Notes under the pieces: generated by a model
Database searches by the model: none
What the model saw: only the letters and a program-made list of their open reading frames with translations
What the model was told of the DNA's origin: nothing
Part shown: positions 11,141-23,077 of the stretch, one piece after another
Layout of the letters: the number at the start of each line of letters is the position of its first letter
Numbering within the stretch: the first letter of the stretch is position 1
Origin: Polytrichum commune
Lineage: Eukaryota; Streptophyta; Polytrichopsida; Polytrichales; Polytrichaceae
Assembly (NCBI GenBank): GCA_950295325.1
Contig: OX485806.1
Coordinates: 53,067,169-53,131,168, forward strand
Direction of reading: 5' to 3'
Length of the DNA: 64,000 nt
Translations under genes and position numbers: made by a program

Positions 11141-14100
11141 ATGGATCTCTATCTATCGGTGGATCCCTCAATGGATGACCATAATGTTCAATTGGAGGTG
11201 CCTCTGGTTTGATTATAAGCCATTGCCTCAATCCTTGAGTTTTTGTCGTATCCCAAACATCGCCTCGCTTTCATTGTATTTTCAATAATTTTGGCACTAC
11301 CTAATGTTTTTATGGTTGCCCTTGTAGAATAATGCACCAGTTGCAACCAACTCTTTGCGTCCTCTTTATGAGTCCAACCCAGAGGAGACTGAGCTCTTGA
11401 TTCGGAGATCGCAAGAAGAAGACTCTAATGCTGTGATTCACCGCGTTCGAATGAAACCTTTTCATAAGTCGCGTTTCTCTATCCCATTCTGCCGCTTGCG
11501 ATGTCTTCCATTTGTTCGTCCCATCAACAAGGTTGATGTCGCTCAGTTGGAAAATGAGTTCGTCATGGGTTACTGGACGGTGACCGAGCCTTGTATGTCT
11601 CTCCCTACAACAACCTCAATGAGGTACTCCATGTCTCCGATGACATCCACAATTCTTGGAGTTCATTAAGGCAAGAGGCCAATGAGGAATTCGAAGCCAT
11701 GCTCCAAAATGATCCTGACCTTGCTCACCTTTCTGGCAAGATGTTCTACGTGTGGGAAGGGAACCACCGTTTGTCGGCTTGGTGGAGGCACATTAATAAG
11801 CATCATTCGCTGGATAAAGATTGGCATATCTCTGTTGACTGTATTATCGTGGATCCAAGAAGTTGCACCGCCGTCTTCTTGAATGCCATGAATGACATCA
11901 ATTGGTAAGTTCACGTTTTTTTTCTTTTTTTCTTTTTTTTTCCGTTTTCCTTTTATGTTTCATTGTTTTTTGGACCTTCATTACTTCGTTTTTTAGGTCC
12001 ACGGAGCACGATCATGTTAAGAACAACCTCCCCGCCAAATTGCTTCACATTCGTACATTTGGAAAAATGAAGCTTGAGGATTTCAAGGACCTCATTTCCT
12101 TTGACGACTACAACATGTGCGAGGCTAAGATGGAGAAGTGTCTCACTTGGTATCCCTTCACATTGGACGTCTTCGTCAAGTTCTTGTACAAGGTAATATT
12201 TCTCCTACGTCTAGTTTCTCCTTTCTCATGTTTTGTGCATTAATCTTTACACACATTTCTGTTTGTTTTAAAGAGAGATCTCCAATTCGGCGGATATTGC
12301 TGCACGGTTATACCGTGAGGCCACTCACGAGGCTCTTAGATCTGCTCCTGGGATTTGGGATGCTATGACAAAAGGGGGCTTTGAGAAGTTCATCTCCGTC
12401 ACCCACAAGGACAACGACGATGACTTCTTCCAAGAGATACTCCTTGCACATCTTTAATTTTTGTTTGTTTGTACCTTCGTGTTTTCCTACTTGTGCTTTA
12501 TGTATATTCCCTTACATTACACTATTCATTTTTACAGATTGACCGTCATTTCTCCACCTTCATCGTCCCGGATATGACTATTGAGAAACTGCAAAAGGTG
12601 GCAACTACACATGTGGATGCTTCTTTTAAGGCTAGATGGCTTCGGTGGTGGAATACCTTATACTTTTTGCATTGTGATATTGGGTTGTGATGTTGAAATA
12701 GTTTGGTGTGCTCTAGAGGACGACCCTCTCGGATCCGAGAGGGTCTTTTGTTGAGGGTATGAGGACCAGATTTTGCCTTCTGTGTTGGGTACTTTGTATG
12801 TTTAGTTAGGCATTAGGACCAAATTTTGACCAGATTTCTAACTTCATGTTTTTCTGATCTTAGTTGGAAAAAGGGGTTGAGGGTGAGATCACCTCATTTG
12901 AAAATGAATGCTCCATGGACATCGACTGGGTTTCTCCGGAAGATCTTTTGCAACCTGCTCATTTTGTCGATCATTGGAGGCTCATTTTATGGGACAAGGC
13001 TTTTCGGGTGTATTTTGATGACAAAGGAGTCTTAAAATTCACCAAAAGGCTCGATCTCATGGAGTTCGAGGAAGGTCCCATAGCTATCAAGCGCGTTGCT
13101 TACCGGTAATCATCACTGTTTTTTTTTTCTTCATATCTTCGTTTGTTTTCATTATTTCAACTCCATGTCTTTGTTCTCATGTTCTCCGATGTGTAGGTAC
13201 ATTCACCGTGAGCTTGTCGTGAAGAATGTTCTTGCTTCTTCGTCCTTGCCGTCATTCCTTGACGATTGGATCGATGACAACTCAAATCTTTGTGTGTAAT
13301 GCGCATGCAATTTGCAAAATTTCCACGCGTGCATTTGGTGGCTGGTGGTTGGTACTTGGATTGTTCTCGTGGATTCGTTCCCAACGTAGAAGAACCCCTC
13401 TACGACATCCTCGCTTCCTCTGCCCCTGAGGTAATTGAATTGGAGGAAGAGCCGGAAGAAGATGAGAATCTAGCTTTTCCCACCAATGACAAGGAGGTTG
13501 CACCGGTGAAGGCCAAGGGCAAAGGCAAGAGGGTATCCTCTAGTCAAGTCTCCACCCGTTCCTTCACCAAGGCCTCTGTTCGGGGCACTGCAGCTCCAGC
13601 TACCACGGTTGTCGAAAATCCAACGGCAACTCCTTCTGCCCCTTCTCGTAACCATGTTCCCGCTCCTTCCCATACCGGTGTCACCATTCCCTCCGTGCCA
13701 CGCAAGAGGAAGGCCGTTGCTCCGGATACCCTCCGCAACTTCTTCGGAGAAGTTGTCTTTTTTCTCTTTGATTGAGAATGTCGACATGGGGGACCTCATA
13801 GAGGATCTCATGCGCTCCAAGGTTCCTCCTCCTGCTTACCGCAACATCCAAAAATTCCTTACCAAGGTCTGTGCGACATTCTCTTGTTTTCCCGTTCATT
13901 CATTCAAATTCAACACTTGTTCTATTATATTTTTCTATGGATTTTTTATTTCTAGGTTGGAGCGGGTCGTACTCGTCCTAATACCAAGCCTAAGGTGCAC
14001 ATAGGGCTTGATCTATTTTTTGCAGATGTGCCTGGAAACCTCCGTGTGTCGGACATCTCGTCATCAAGGTCAAATGTTCCTCAATGGAACAAACGTTCTT

Positions 14101-15305
14101 CTACTTACTTTGAGGTTCTGTTTGCCTTCGCAAACGCCAACCTCCATGATAACGGTGTCCTTGTCTTTGCATATGCCGCTGATCCTGAGGTGTCTAGATC
14201 CATACATAACTAGGTACATACAGAGGACTTCTACGTTGCCGAAGACTGGTTTGGCATGAATGACCTCGATCTCCAATCGCCCACTAATTCATCCGACTTG
14301 GTAAGTTCTTTCTAGCTTCATTTTTTTGTATTCTTGTCTTTTTTTCCCTTCCATTTTTGTATTCCTCATTCTACCCTTCTTATTTCTTGCAAACTCGCAA
14401 GTTCTTCATCAAGGTGCTCGTGCGTAATGATTCTGTTTTGAATGTCCGGATCTCGGACTTTGAAGACATGGGTTACAATCTCAAGAGAGATGGTTGGCTC
14501 AATAGCTTCGCCGATTCCAAGAACCAATCGATGAGGGAAGACGGGGTGCCTTGGAGAGGTGCTCGTGAAAAACGCCCCGAGTTCTTCTCCATCATTTTCT
14601 CCGCCCCCACAGACAATGACAACATTATCATGGATTGGCAATATGGCCTTGGTTGGTTTTTCTTCTCCTTGTTTCTCATGTTTTTATTTTCCATTGTTTT
14701 TTTTGTTTTGCTTGTTCCATTTTCCATTCATTCTTTTATGCTCACCTTCTTGCATTTCGTTCTTCTAGGAGGTTCCGTCATTGCATGTCAATCCATTCAA
14801 CGCCATATTGTGGCGTTTGAATCGGATATCGACATCTTCAAGTCCATCCTCCTCCCCATACGTGAGACTGAGCAAGAACACACTTCTCAGCATGCTGCCC
14901 CACAACGAGGGTCGGTTTTTGCTCCTCCTTCCCGGAAGATGGCGAAGTGTAATTTTGATTTCTTGTGTGCGTAAGTTTGTTCTTGGCTTCGAACTTGCTT
15001 GCTTGGATTTCTATCTTCTCGATTCCGGATTTTTGTCATGTGCTAATTTTTTTGTTTTCTCGTTCTAAATTTTCAGAGTTCATATTGAGAGCCCGATTCC
15101 TGTTCTTAATGCGGACATGTTTGCAACCCCTTCGACGACGTTTGAGCTCCCTTCGTATGCTGCTGACATTGCCCATCTTTTGGCGGAAGCACCGTCCCCA
15201 CCTCCTAGTCGCACCCGCCCTTTCAACAAACTAGTTTTGGATTTTCTAGATATAGAGGCCGACCAAGGTGAGGATAGTGATAGACATGGTACTCCAAGTT
15301 CTTGA
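11141..15305 (+). pseudogene. ParB-like plus DNA methyltransferase-like gene, copy 1 (11 exons, decayed)
   Basis: Exons I infer: 11141-11206 (start ATG), 11328-11904, 11997-12192, 12278-~12434, 12538-~12657, 12864-13105, 13197-13866, 13956-14300, ~14391-14651, 14769-14970 and 15077-15305. Exon 2 encodes FVRPINKVDV and later YVWEGNHRLSAWW, resembling the ParB/sulfiredoxin fold whose box 2 is G-E-R-R. A basic Ser/Pro linker follows (VKAKGKGKRVSSS, VPRKRKAVAP). Exons 8-10 read as a permuted methylase: GLDLFFADVPGN sits where D/N-P-P-Y/W is expected, and IIMDWQYGLGGSVIACQS then IVAFESD match the SAM-binding D-x-F-x-G-x-G segment and a following acidic residue. Damage: frame changes near 11575, 13296 and 13765, an in-frame TAG near 14212, and weak splice sites after exons 4 and 5 and before exon 9. 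It is likely inactive. Neighbours are satellite arrays sharing palindrome A. Confidence 0.6.
12722..12745. repeat. Palindrome A inside an intron of the ParB/methylase pseudogene
   Basis: This is a perfect 24-bp palindrome (GACCCTCTCGGA plus its reverse complement) with flanking satellite-like sequence ('gaggaccagattttg') in the intron between the exons ending ~12657 and starting 12864. A satellite monomer has entered the gene. Confidence 0.85.
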
Positions 15306-15537
15306 CTACGCCTCATGCGTTTGGAACCTCCATCTCCTATGTATTATTTATGTTTAAGTTTTTTATAATTTCATTTGTTGAATTTCCATGTCCATTTTTC
15401 AAACCACATTCAACTCCTCCTTCATCTTATTTTGTTGTTTGATTTCAATTGCTCTAGAAGGTTGACAGCTTGTATTTGTACATATGTTCAACTAGTTGGT
15501 TGATAGGTTCAACTAGTTTGTTTTTTGGCTGGAATTT

Positions 15538-16175
15538 GACCGTCTCGGAACCGAGAGGGTCCTGGGGTTGGGGGTTTGCACCACATTTTTGGACCCTCTC
15601 GGATCCGAGAGGGTCTTTACTTAGAGGGCATAAGGACCAGATTTTGATTTCAAGTCTAGGTACTTTGTATGTGTAGGTGGGTAGGATTTGTTTGGACTGG
15701 TTCGCCTAGTTGTATATAAGGACTAGATTTTGATTGAAATGTTGTGAGGTATGTATGTTCAACTATCTATTTCTTGTGTGTAGTGGTTCAGCCTAGTTGG
15801 GTATGGGCTAAAATTGGACCCTCTCGGATCCGAGAGGGTCATGGAGTAGGCTCATTAGGGCCAGATTTTGAGTGGAATGTTGTGAGGCATGTATGTTTAA
15901 CTAGATATTTCTTATTTGTAGTGGTTCGGCCTAGTTGTGTATGGGCTAGAATAGGACCCTCTCGGATCCGAGAGGGTCATGGATTAGTTCGGCCTAGTTG
16001 GGTATGGACTAGAGAGTTGTAGGTGTAGATAGTGTAAACTTGTGTGGACTAGTTCAGTTGATAGTGTCGGGTAGGACAAGTTGGGGTTGACGGGTTGAAC
16101 CTTCTTTTGTTGGGTTCATATTTTTCAAGTTAAGGGATTGGACTATGTAGGGACCCTCTCGGTTGCGAGAGGGTC
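15538..16175. repeat. Downstream cluster of five palindrome A copies
   Basis: Copies lie at 15538-15561, 15592-15615, 15817-15840, 15955-15978 and 16152-16175, the first and last imperfect in the centre. The 15817 and 15955 copies are 138 bp apart, as in the upstream array, and satellite text lies between them. The cluster starts about 230 bp after the stop codon of the ParB/methylase pseudogene, so the gene is bracketed by the family. Confidence 0.85.
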
Positions 16176-16489
16176 CACGGGTTGGGGGTTTGATCTAGAT
16201 TTTTGCATGTGGCATTATAGCCGTAATGTTATATATTGCATCCCAGGTCATTATGTGGTGTACTAGGTAGGATCCCCTAATTAAGTTAAGATTCAGCCCA
16301 TTAAACTAATGCATTCAAAGCATATATCCTGCCAATTATTGTCACATCCCCGTGCACCCTTTTCACATGTGACCGCTTCAAGCACATGCGCTCCAAGCAC
16401 AAGCATTATGCTACTCCGTCCTACTGAGTGTTCGGACTCTCAACTTTGTGTGAACCAGATTCTCAACTTTGATTCAAGTGATGAATCTT

Positions 16490-16925
16490 TTTTATTTTTT
16501 GAATGCTCTCACTTCCGATAGCCTAGATGGGTAGGCCACATTCTCAACTTCGATGCATATGATGAATTTTGTGTTTTCTTGGATGCTCTCACTTCCGATA
16601 GCCTACATGGGCAGGCCACATTCTCAACTTTGATTCATGTTATGAATGGTTGTGTTTTTTTGGATGCTCTCAATTTCGAGAGCCTACATGTGTGAACCTA
16701 ATTTTCAACTTTGATTCAGGTGTTGAATGGTTATGTGTTTTTGGATGCTCTCACTTCGGAGAGCCTACATGGGTAGGCCACATTCTCAACTTTGATTCAT
16801 GTTATGAATGGTTGTGTTTTTTTGGATGCTCTCACTTACGAGAGACTACATGTGTGTACCAGATTCTCAACTTTGATTAAAGTGTTGAATGGTTGTGTGT
16901 TTTTGGATGCTCTCACTTCCGAGAG
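16490..16925. repeat. Family C hairpin tandem array (left part)
   Basis: About six units of ~81 bp contain 'ggatgctctcacttccgaga' then 'gcctacatg' and 'attctcaactttgattca'. CTCTC, five bases, then GAGAG forms a short hairpin stem. The array continues at 18523-18700 after a solo LTR. Region 16176-16489 before it shows nothing I recognise. Confidence 0.75.
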
Positions 16926-18522
16926 TGTGAGGCCAAACCATCCACCCTTATGCGTCCTAGTCCAGGTGATGGCATGACCTTCACATACTCTTCTCACACC
17001 TCTGTACTCCACCATTCAACCTTGTCCATGTAATAAAACCCTTTATTGCACTTACAATCCCTGGAGAATTTAGGAATGCCCTTCCTCCCTAGGTGCTTTG
17101 TCCTTCGCCAACCCCTCTAAAATCCCACACCACTCCTAAACTTGTCAAAAACCTACCTCAATACTTTGATTGATTAGTCCTAGATTACTTCTACATTCAC
17201 TCTAGCATGTGGTGAGAGGAAGATGTCCTTACATCCTCTACCTTCCCTTAAAACCACCCAGCTCTACCCTTTAACTAAATCCTAAAATGTTTCTACTCCT
17301 TCTGCCTACTAACTAACTCCACTCCCCGGTCCCCATGGCCCTGATGAAGCCTCCGAACCCTCTGCCCTCACTTCAATATGGACCCTCAGTCTTAGATTCC
17401 ACGCTGTTTGGCCGGCTCTTGGGCCCGTCATCGCCCGTCACTGCCCATCCTCGTCCCCCTGACTCCTTTCGGTCGAGGTTACTCACGGTGCCGTTTCCCG
17501 AGGCAGCTTGTGGCCACTCCTCCCTACACTCAACTGCATCCCTTGAGATCGGCTATGCTCTATCCAGCCCATGTATACTCCCTGATTCGGTGGCACCCTC
17601 GCCTCATTCTGTGCACCTCCCCTCGGTCTCTAGCCGCATTTCGAAGCACCCAGCTGGTCATTCTTCCGCCTACGATTATTCCTAATGAGGGTCGCATTCT
17701 CATCCTTCTCAATCTACCCTGTCTGAAGTGATCACACCGCATTCCTCCACCCCTCGGTCCTTCATTCACCCTTCAACCATTAGTATTCTGCCTTGAATCG
17801 ATCATTCCAGGTTGATGTGAGCCCACATTAGTACCTCAACCCTCCCTGGCTGCGGTCAACTTATACATTCGTCAGCATTCCTAGTCTTTCGTCTGGATTC
17901 CACCAACTGCATTTGCGCCCGGGTAGGCTTTCTCTCTCGGTCAATTCTCTGCCGCAATCCCCTTGGGAATCCTCGAGAGAGGGCGAGCTAGCTGCCGCCT
18001 CCATCCCCCTCGACCCCCTTTCGCACACTCTGCTTTGCAATCCCCCACAGACCCCTGTTTGCTGGCCTTCCCGCATTCTTCTGATCTTGCCTCGGGGTTT
18101 ATCTTCAATGGCTGGACCCCCCCTAAAACAAACAGCTGGGGGTCCCCTTTTGAGCACACTAAACCCTTAGCCCAGCCCCCTCCTTAAGTACTACCCCTCC
18201 TTCCTTTAATGATCCCACCAAGAGCCTATAATGGGCACCCCCCTTGCCTAAGCCAGTTAATAACATTTCCACACCCGAGGTCTAAGGTCCTAAAACCTTC
18301 AATCGTCACTCTAACTATTCCAATATTCTTATTTTATTCTACTTGAATCAATTCCTCGTCTTTCTTCCATACTAATGCTATGACTAATGGTTAAACTTAA
18401 TCCAATCAAAACTGCAACTTGCATTCTTTTTATCTTTTTGAGAGTTCAAATAAAATTCCGGTCCTACACTTTAGCGGCTTCTAATCCCAACACACATGTG
18501 GGCACACCTATTTGGGCTCACA
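16926..18522. mobile_element. Solo LTR, family 3, copy 2 (inside family C array)
   Basis: It starts TGTGAGGCCAAACCATCC and ends TTTGGGCTCACA, i.e. TG...CA. The target-site duplication is GAGAG at 16921-16925 and 18523-18527, exactly the GAGAG of a family C unit. Length is 1597 bp. The C-rich open frames at 17335-18187 have no domain and are non-coding LTR sequence. The 5' end matches the copy at 5468-6595. Confidence 0.8.
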
Positions 18523-18700
18523 GAGAGCCTACATGGGTAGGCCACATTCTCAACTTTGATTCAGGTGTTGAATGGTTGTGTTTTTTTGGATGCTCTCACT
18601 TCCGAGAGTCTACATGAGTGAACCAAATTCTCAACTTTGATTCAGGTGTTGAATGGTTGTGTTTTTTTGGATGCTCTCACTTCCGAGAGCCAGATTTTCA
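18523..18700. repeat. Family C hairpin array (right part)
   Basis: Two to three further ~81-bp units resume directly after the LTR's target duplication ('gagagcctacatgggtaggc'), continuing the unit that the LTR split. Confidence 0.75.
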
Positions 18701-18719
18701 ACTTTCATTCATATGATGA

Positions 18720-19276
18720 ATGTTTGTGGTTTGGATGACGTATCAGGGTGGGGAAAATCGCGCCAATCACACGTAATGGAGCCACTTGTATTGTATTTGG
18801 ACAAAGATGTACAATTGGCGGTCTTGGTCCCAAACTTGTTGGTGGGTACCGCAAAGGTGGATACGGGTGCAGAGACGGCATTGGACACCCAACTCCATTT
18901 CTTGCTAATCCATAGTTTGAGGCTATCTTGCAAAGCATGGAAAATGATTGTGGATAAAAGTGCGGAGTACAATGCTCTTCGTTTGGCTCAATATGAATAA
19001 GCGATGGGTCCCAATGCTGCCACAAGGGTTTGTTTGCCACGCGAACATAACCTCATCACTCAATTTCAACTAAACTTGATGTGGTTCTCACATAGCCGCC
19101 ACGTCAGCTCACGGATTTCGCAGAGGATTCTTATGTCGGACTTGGGGGATTTAAAATTGCGGAAATTGGCTAAGCTAAGGGATGAATAAGAGATGTTATT
19201 CTCTGCGGTGGAGTTCTATGGCATGAACTTTCATCCAGGTGCACCGTATTGGACATGCCCGACCGATAGGGTGTAG
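18720..19276 (+). pseudogene. Unrecognised gene fragment with two in-frame stops
   Basis: One frame stays coherent from about 18720 to a final TAG at 19274-19276, broken by TAA near 18998 and TAA near 19187. Readable parts include MEPLVLYLDKDVQLAVLVPN, RLSCKAWKMIVDKSAEYNAL, RVCLPREHNLITQFQLNLMW and FYGMNFHPGAPYWTCPTDR. The frame continuity across two stops and the balanced composition suggest a former exon rather than chance. No motif identifies a function. Family C repeats run right up to its 5' side. Confidence 0.45.
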
Positions 19277-19789
19277 ACACGTGGATTTTTTTGCGCACAT
19301 TTTTTTTTAAATTCTGGAGTAAATTGTTTATAGCAAATTGAATTGGATACACATTTTTGTAAGTCTTGACTTTGGCACCTAACTTCACCTACATTATTTC
19401 GGCCAATCAAATATTTTGTGTATGGGAATTTTGGTCATGTAAGAATTCTTGGAGAGAGTACCGTACCATTCAACTTCTTCTTCATCATATGTTTTGATGT
19501 TTGATTTCAATTGCTGACGTCAGCCCTAATTTAATATGAAACCATTTCAAAACCTAGACTATAAGATCTTTGATAACAACTACATTCTTCCACGCCTTTA
19601 GGTTCCGTTTGTTCCTCGACCTAGGTTGGGTTAATATCTCCACGGGATTGGGTTGCCTTTCCATTAAATTGAATTCAAACTATCTATAAATTCCACGGAA
19701 ATAGGCACTGCTTGTCCTATTTTTACCCAACAAATTCAAAATTTTCCTCTCTCCAATTTCCACTCTCCGCTCTACGCTCATACTACTAA
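19277..19789. other. No gene seen
   Basis: This AT-rich sequence shows no repeat or coding signal I can support. It lies between the pseudogene and the Ty3 protease region, and may be degraded retrotransposon sequence where the reverse transcriptase would be. Confidence 0.3.
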
Positions 19790-20500
19790 GTTTCCCCCAC
19801 AACCATTATTTGTTCATTCTTCATTTGGTCCATTAACACTAAATTCAACTTGGCTTCTCCTCCCATAAGATTCCTTGTCAATTTCAAATTAAATTCTTTG
19901 CCATCATTGCACATCACAAGTGCACCGCATGTGCACCAGCTTGAGGCTCATATATACCATGTGAAATTTCAAAGAAGGTGTCCTCCAAAATGAGGGCATC
20001 TCATTCATTTCACATAGTGTGAAATCTCCACAAATTCGAATGTCCCACATTAGAAGGTTACATGCATCGCCACCTCCTTTGTCTCATGCGGTTCGCCCTA
20101 TGCAAACTGCATCTTGGTGGGCTTTCTTGCTCTACGCATCGGCAAACCCAATTCCTTTATGAGTTATATGCTAAACAAAGAGTGCGTTGCTCCTTTGTGA
20201 ACCTATGAGACATTTTTTCCATTGATTTGGCCTTTGAGATACAAAAGACTTCGCCTTGGCTTAAGGCTACTAGCCTTGGCGACAAAGCCACCGTTTAATA
20301 TTCGGTCCGTGACACAAACATAGTTTGGCTTGGTTCACAAAGCCAATTTTTAACATTCCTTCCATGACACAAACATGATTTTGTTTAGTACCATAAAGCC
20401 AACTTCTAACATTCCGTCCACAGCACAAATATGATCAAATTTTGTACCATAAAGCCAACTTCTCACATTCCATCCGCGAAACGAACATAATTTGCCTTGG
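19790..20500 (-). mobile_element. Ty3/gypsy copy I: protease / pre-RT region (decayed)
   Basis: The minus strand carries broken text resembling the spacer and protease part of Ty3 Pol. A parallel, independently decayed version is at 55960-56440; both share plus-strand landmarks such as 'tgtgaaatctccacaaattc' and 'tgccatcattgcacatcac'. Stops and indels are numerous. It continues from gag at 20560-21492. The reverse transcriptase that should follow is absent, so the element is truncated near 19790. Confidence 0.5.
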
Positions 20501-20559
20501 TCTTACAAAGCTACTATCTTTGTTTCTAAGATTGGGTGGGTTTCCTTCTTGGATGCCAC

Positions 20560-21492
20560 TGTTGTTGGAAGTTCTATCTTTGGCTTACCATTTGTGTTGG
20601 TTTGATGGCCCAACTTCTTGCACTCTTTGCCTTGAAACCTATTTCGCCTCAAACCCTTTGTTGTGAGGCGCCGCTCGACTCCCTTGTAGGCCATCGGCTT
20701 CAATGCTCTCGGCAATCTTGATGATCTCCGCCACGTCCATGAAAAGTTTTGGAAATTTGAACAAGGCATCCACCACCCGCTTTTGAAACCCTACCTAAAA
20801 TGATGTAATTGTTTTAGAGAGCTCGTTCATTTTAGATATATTATTCTTTTGGACGTTTAGATCACACACATAGGCCTTAAGAATCCTCGTGCGCGTCATG
20901 TGTACTATGTTCATATTCTCATACAATTTTTGGCAATCTGGCGTAAACCTCTCAACAAAAACTCCTTAAAGCCAACCTAAGTCAAATTTGCCACCACCTC
21001 AGGCTCTTATGTATTTTTGTTAGTTCACCACTCAAGCTGAATGGTCTTTCAAAAAAGTAATCGCTATGGTGACCTTGTCGTCCACCTCATGCCTTTTGGA
21101 CATCATAGTAGTTGTATCTTTTCCAACACGAATTTTAATTATTTTTCTTGCCTTACCAAATTTAAAGAAGGTATTTGTCATGTTTATCTAGGCCAAATTT
21201 TTTGTTCATGAAATAAACCTAGCACATTATATCATGAGGACCTCAATCATTTTGTCTTGTCGGGGCCATTTTCCTTGCCACACTTGAATTTTTAATTCAT
21301 GAAATCCATGAATTCAAGTATCTTAAGTCAGAATTTCAATCCAACATCACCAATTTCCAAACTCTTAGGTGTATTCGATAGTCTAGCCTTTAAATTCCTT
21401 TTGAGGTTTGCATGAACTCTTTCAAAGGATTCCTCCATTTTCTTCATCGAATTTACCATCATCCCCACCATTGTCATTGGAATCAATGGGAT
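20560..21492 (-). mobile_element. Ty3/gypsy copy I: gag (decayed)
   Basis: On the minus strand, fragments in successive frames match two other gag copies in this window (29666-30260 and 58830-59540). They include KARLSNTPKSLEIGDVGLKF, then VTIAITFLKDH with WWTNK and VVANLTWVGFKEF, then DALFKFPKLFMDVAEIIKIA. The order is that of Ty3 capsid proteins. Many frameshifts make it inactive. A solo LTR at 21493-22440 separates it from its leader and primer-binding site. Confidence 0.6.
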
Positions 21493-22440
21493 TGTCGCGC
21501 ACCTCTCCATGAGGAGTGCCCGGAACACCATGGGCACAAGGGGGACCTCGGAGTGACACCCGGGACTTGTGGCGCCGTTGGTGAGAGGGCCCAAGTGATC
21601 CTAGTGTGGGCGAGGGCCCTGGGCGTTGGGAATGCCTCCCACCCATGGAGACTAGGAGGCACGAGGGTAAGCCCATGCGTAGCTTATGGCGTGAAGATTC
21701 TAGAATGCTCAAGAACACCTCAATCGGAGGTGAAACCTAGGAGTTATGGCATTTTGAGTGGGGCGTTGTCCCGGGACAGCACCCTGGTGCAGCAGTGCCT
21801 GGGAGTGATTCCCGGGACTGCCAAGGTTCAAACAGGCATAACTTCCTCAATACTTGCCTGAAATGGGCAAGTGAAGAGTCCATCGGCATCTACGTGAAGC
21901 CTAGATGCAGATGAAGTGGTTAGTTGTTGGCAGAAGATATCATACAAGGAAGTTATGGTGGTCTGAAGCTGCTGGGGGCTTCTAGGCCCAGCGGCTAAGA
22001 GAAAATGTCTACTTGGCCCCAACTCTTGGTAGAGAGACAAGAGGTCTCTTGACGGTGGGGGAGGGGCCCCGCGTAGAGTGCTAGAGGTTTATATGGGTGA
22101 GGTGGTGTGGCCTCACCCACAAGAGGCCAAACGGCACGGCCTCCATGGGCTTTGGCCCATTGTGAGGCCATAGTTGCCTAGTATGCTTCGGCAATGCGAT
22201 GATCAACATAGGATTGGACTTTTCATGAATGGAAGTCCACATCGAAGAAATGGGTTACCGATTAAGGGGTGAGTCCAGAAAGCAAAGTAGGAGGGTTGGT
22301 TCCCTCCTATGAACTATAAGGTCCGGGGTAGGAGGAGCTAACCATTAGCATGGCGGAATGCGAAAGGTTAGCGTTTGTAACCTTTGCTAGAAACAAAAAT
22401 TGGCAAGATGGTCAAGGGGGGGCTAGCAAGGGTTGCGACA
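21493..22440 (+). mobile_element. Solo LTR, family 1, copy a
   Basis: It begins TGTCGCGCACCTCTCCATGA and ends GGGTTGCGACA. The target-site duplication is GGGAT at 21488-21492 and 22441-22445, perfect. Length is 948 bp. It is inserted in the gag/leader region of Ty3 copy I. Confidence 0.9.
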
Positions 22441-22581
22441 GGGATGGTCAACATTCAATTGGAGATGATCCTTGCTCACATTTGAGCATCACAGCTTTTT
22501 GGAAACACAGGTTTATCATCAGAACCCACACGATAGATAGCCATTTCTTCTTCCATGTGCTAGGTCAAAGATTGGAATCGT

Positions 22582-22593
22582 GCTTTGATACCA
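22582..22593 (-). other. Primer-binding site of Ty3 copy I
   Basis: On the minus strand TGGTATCAAAGC starts two bases after the LTR end (...GGTTGCAACA, cg). It complements the 3' CCA end of initiator Met tRNA, as is common in plant Ty3 elements. Confidence 0.75.
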
Positions 22594-23077
22594 CGTGTTG
22601 CAACCTTTGCTAGAGCCCTTAACAATCTTAACCATTTTCATTTCTCGCAAAGGTCACGAGCGCTACCCTTTGCAGTCCGCCATGCTAATGGTTAGCTCCC
22701 CATACCGTGGATTTTTCTGCCCATAGGAAAGGGACCAACACTCCTAGTGTTGCATATGTGACTCACATTTGAATCGCTAACCAATCGTAAGATGTGGACT
22801 ACCTCTCATGGAAGTCCAATCTTATGTTGATCATCGCGTTGCCGGAGCAACACTATCACAACCCGAACCATACTAGACAACTATGCCCCCACTATGGGCC
22901 AATGCCCATGAAGGTCGTACCGTACGGCCTCAGGTGTGTTTGGCGGCCACACCATCTCACTCACATACTCCTCAAGGAATTTTGGAAAGGACCCTACCTC
23001 ACTGTCAAGAAATATTTTGTCCGTCTACCAAGAATTGGGTCAAAGTAGATATTTTCCCTTTAACCACTGTGGTTGGA

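Noticed and set aside
17335-18187. Pro/Ser-rich open frames
   Set aside because: They lie wholly inside a solo LTR with exact TSDs and are C-rich non-coding sequence.
21412-21861. Open frames in LTR family 1 (e.g. HEECPEHHGHKGD-type text, also at 53565 and elsewhere)
   Set aside because: The same text recurs in every LTR copy in both orientations and is not tied to any coding region.
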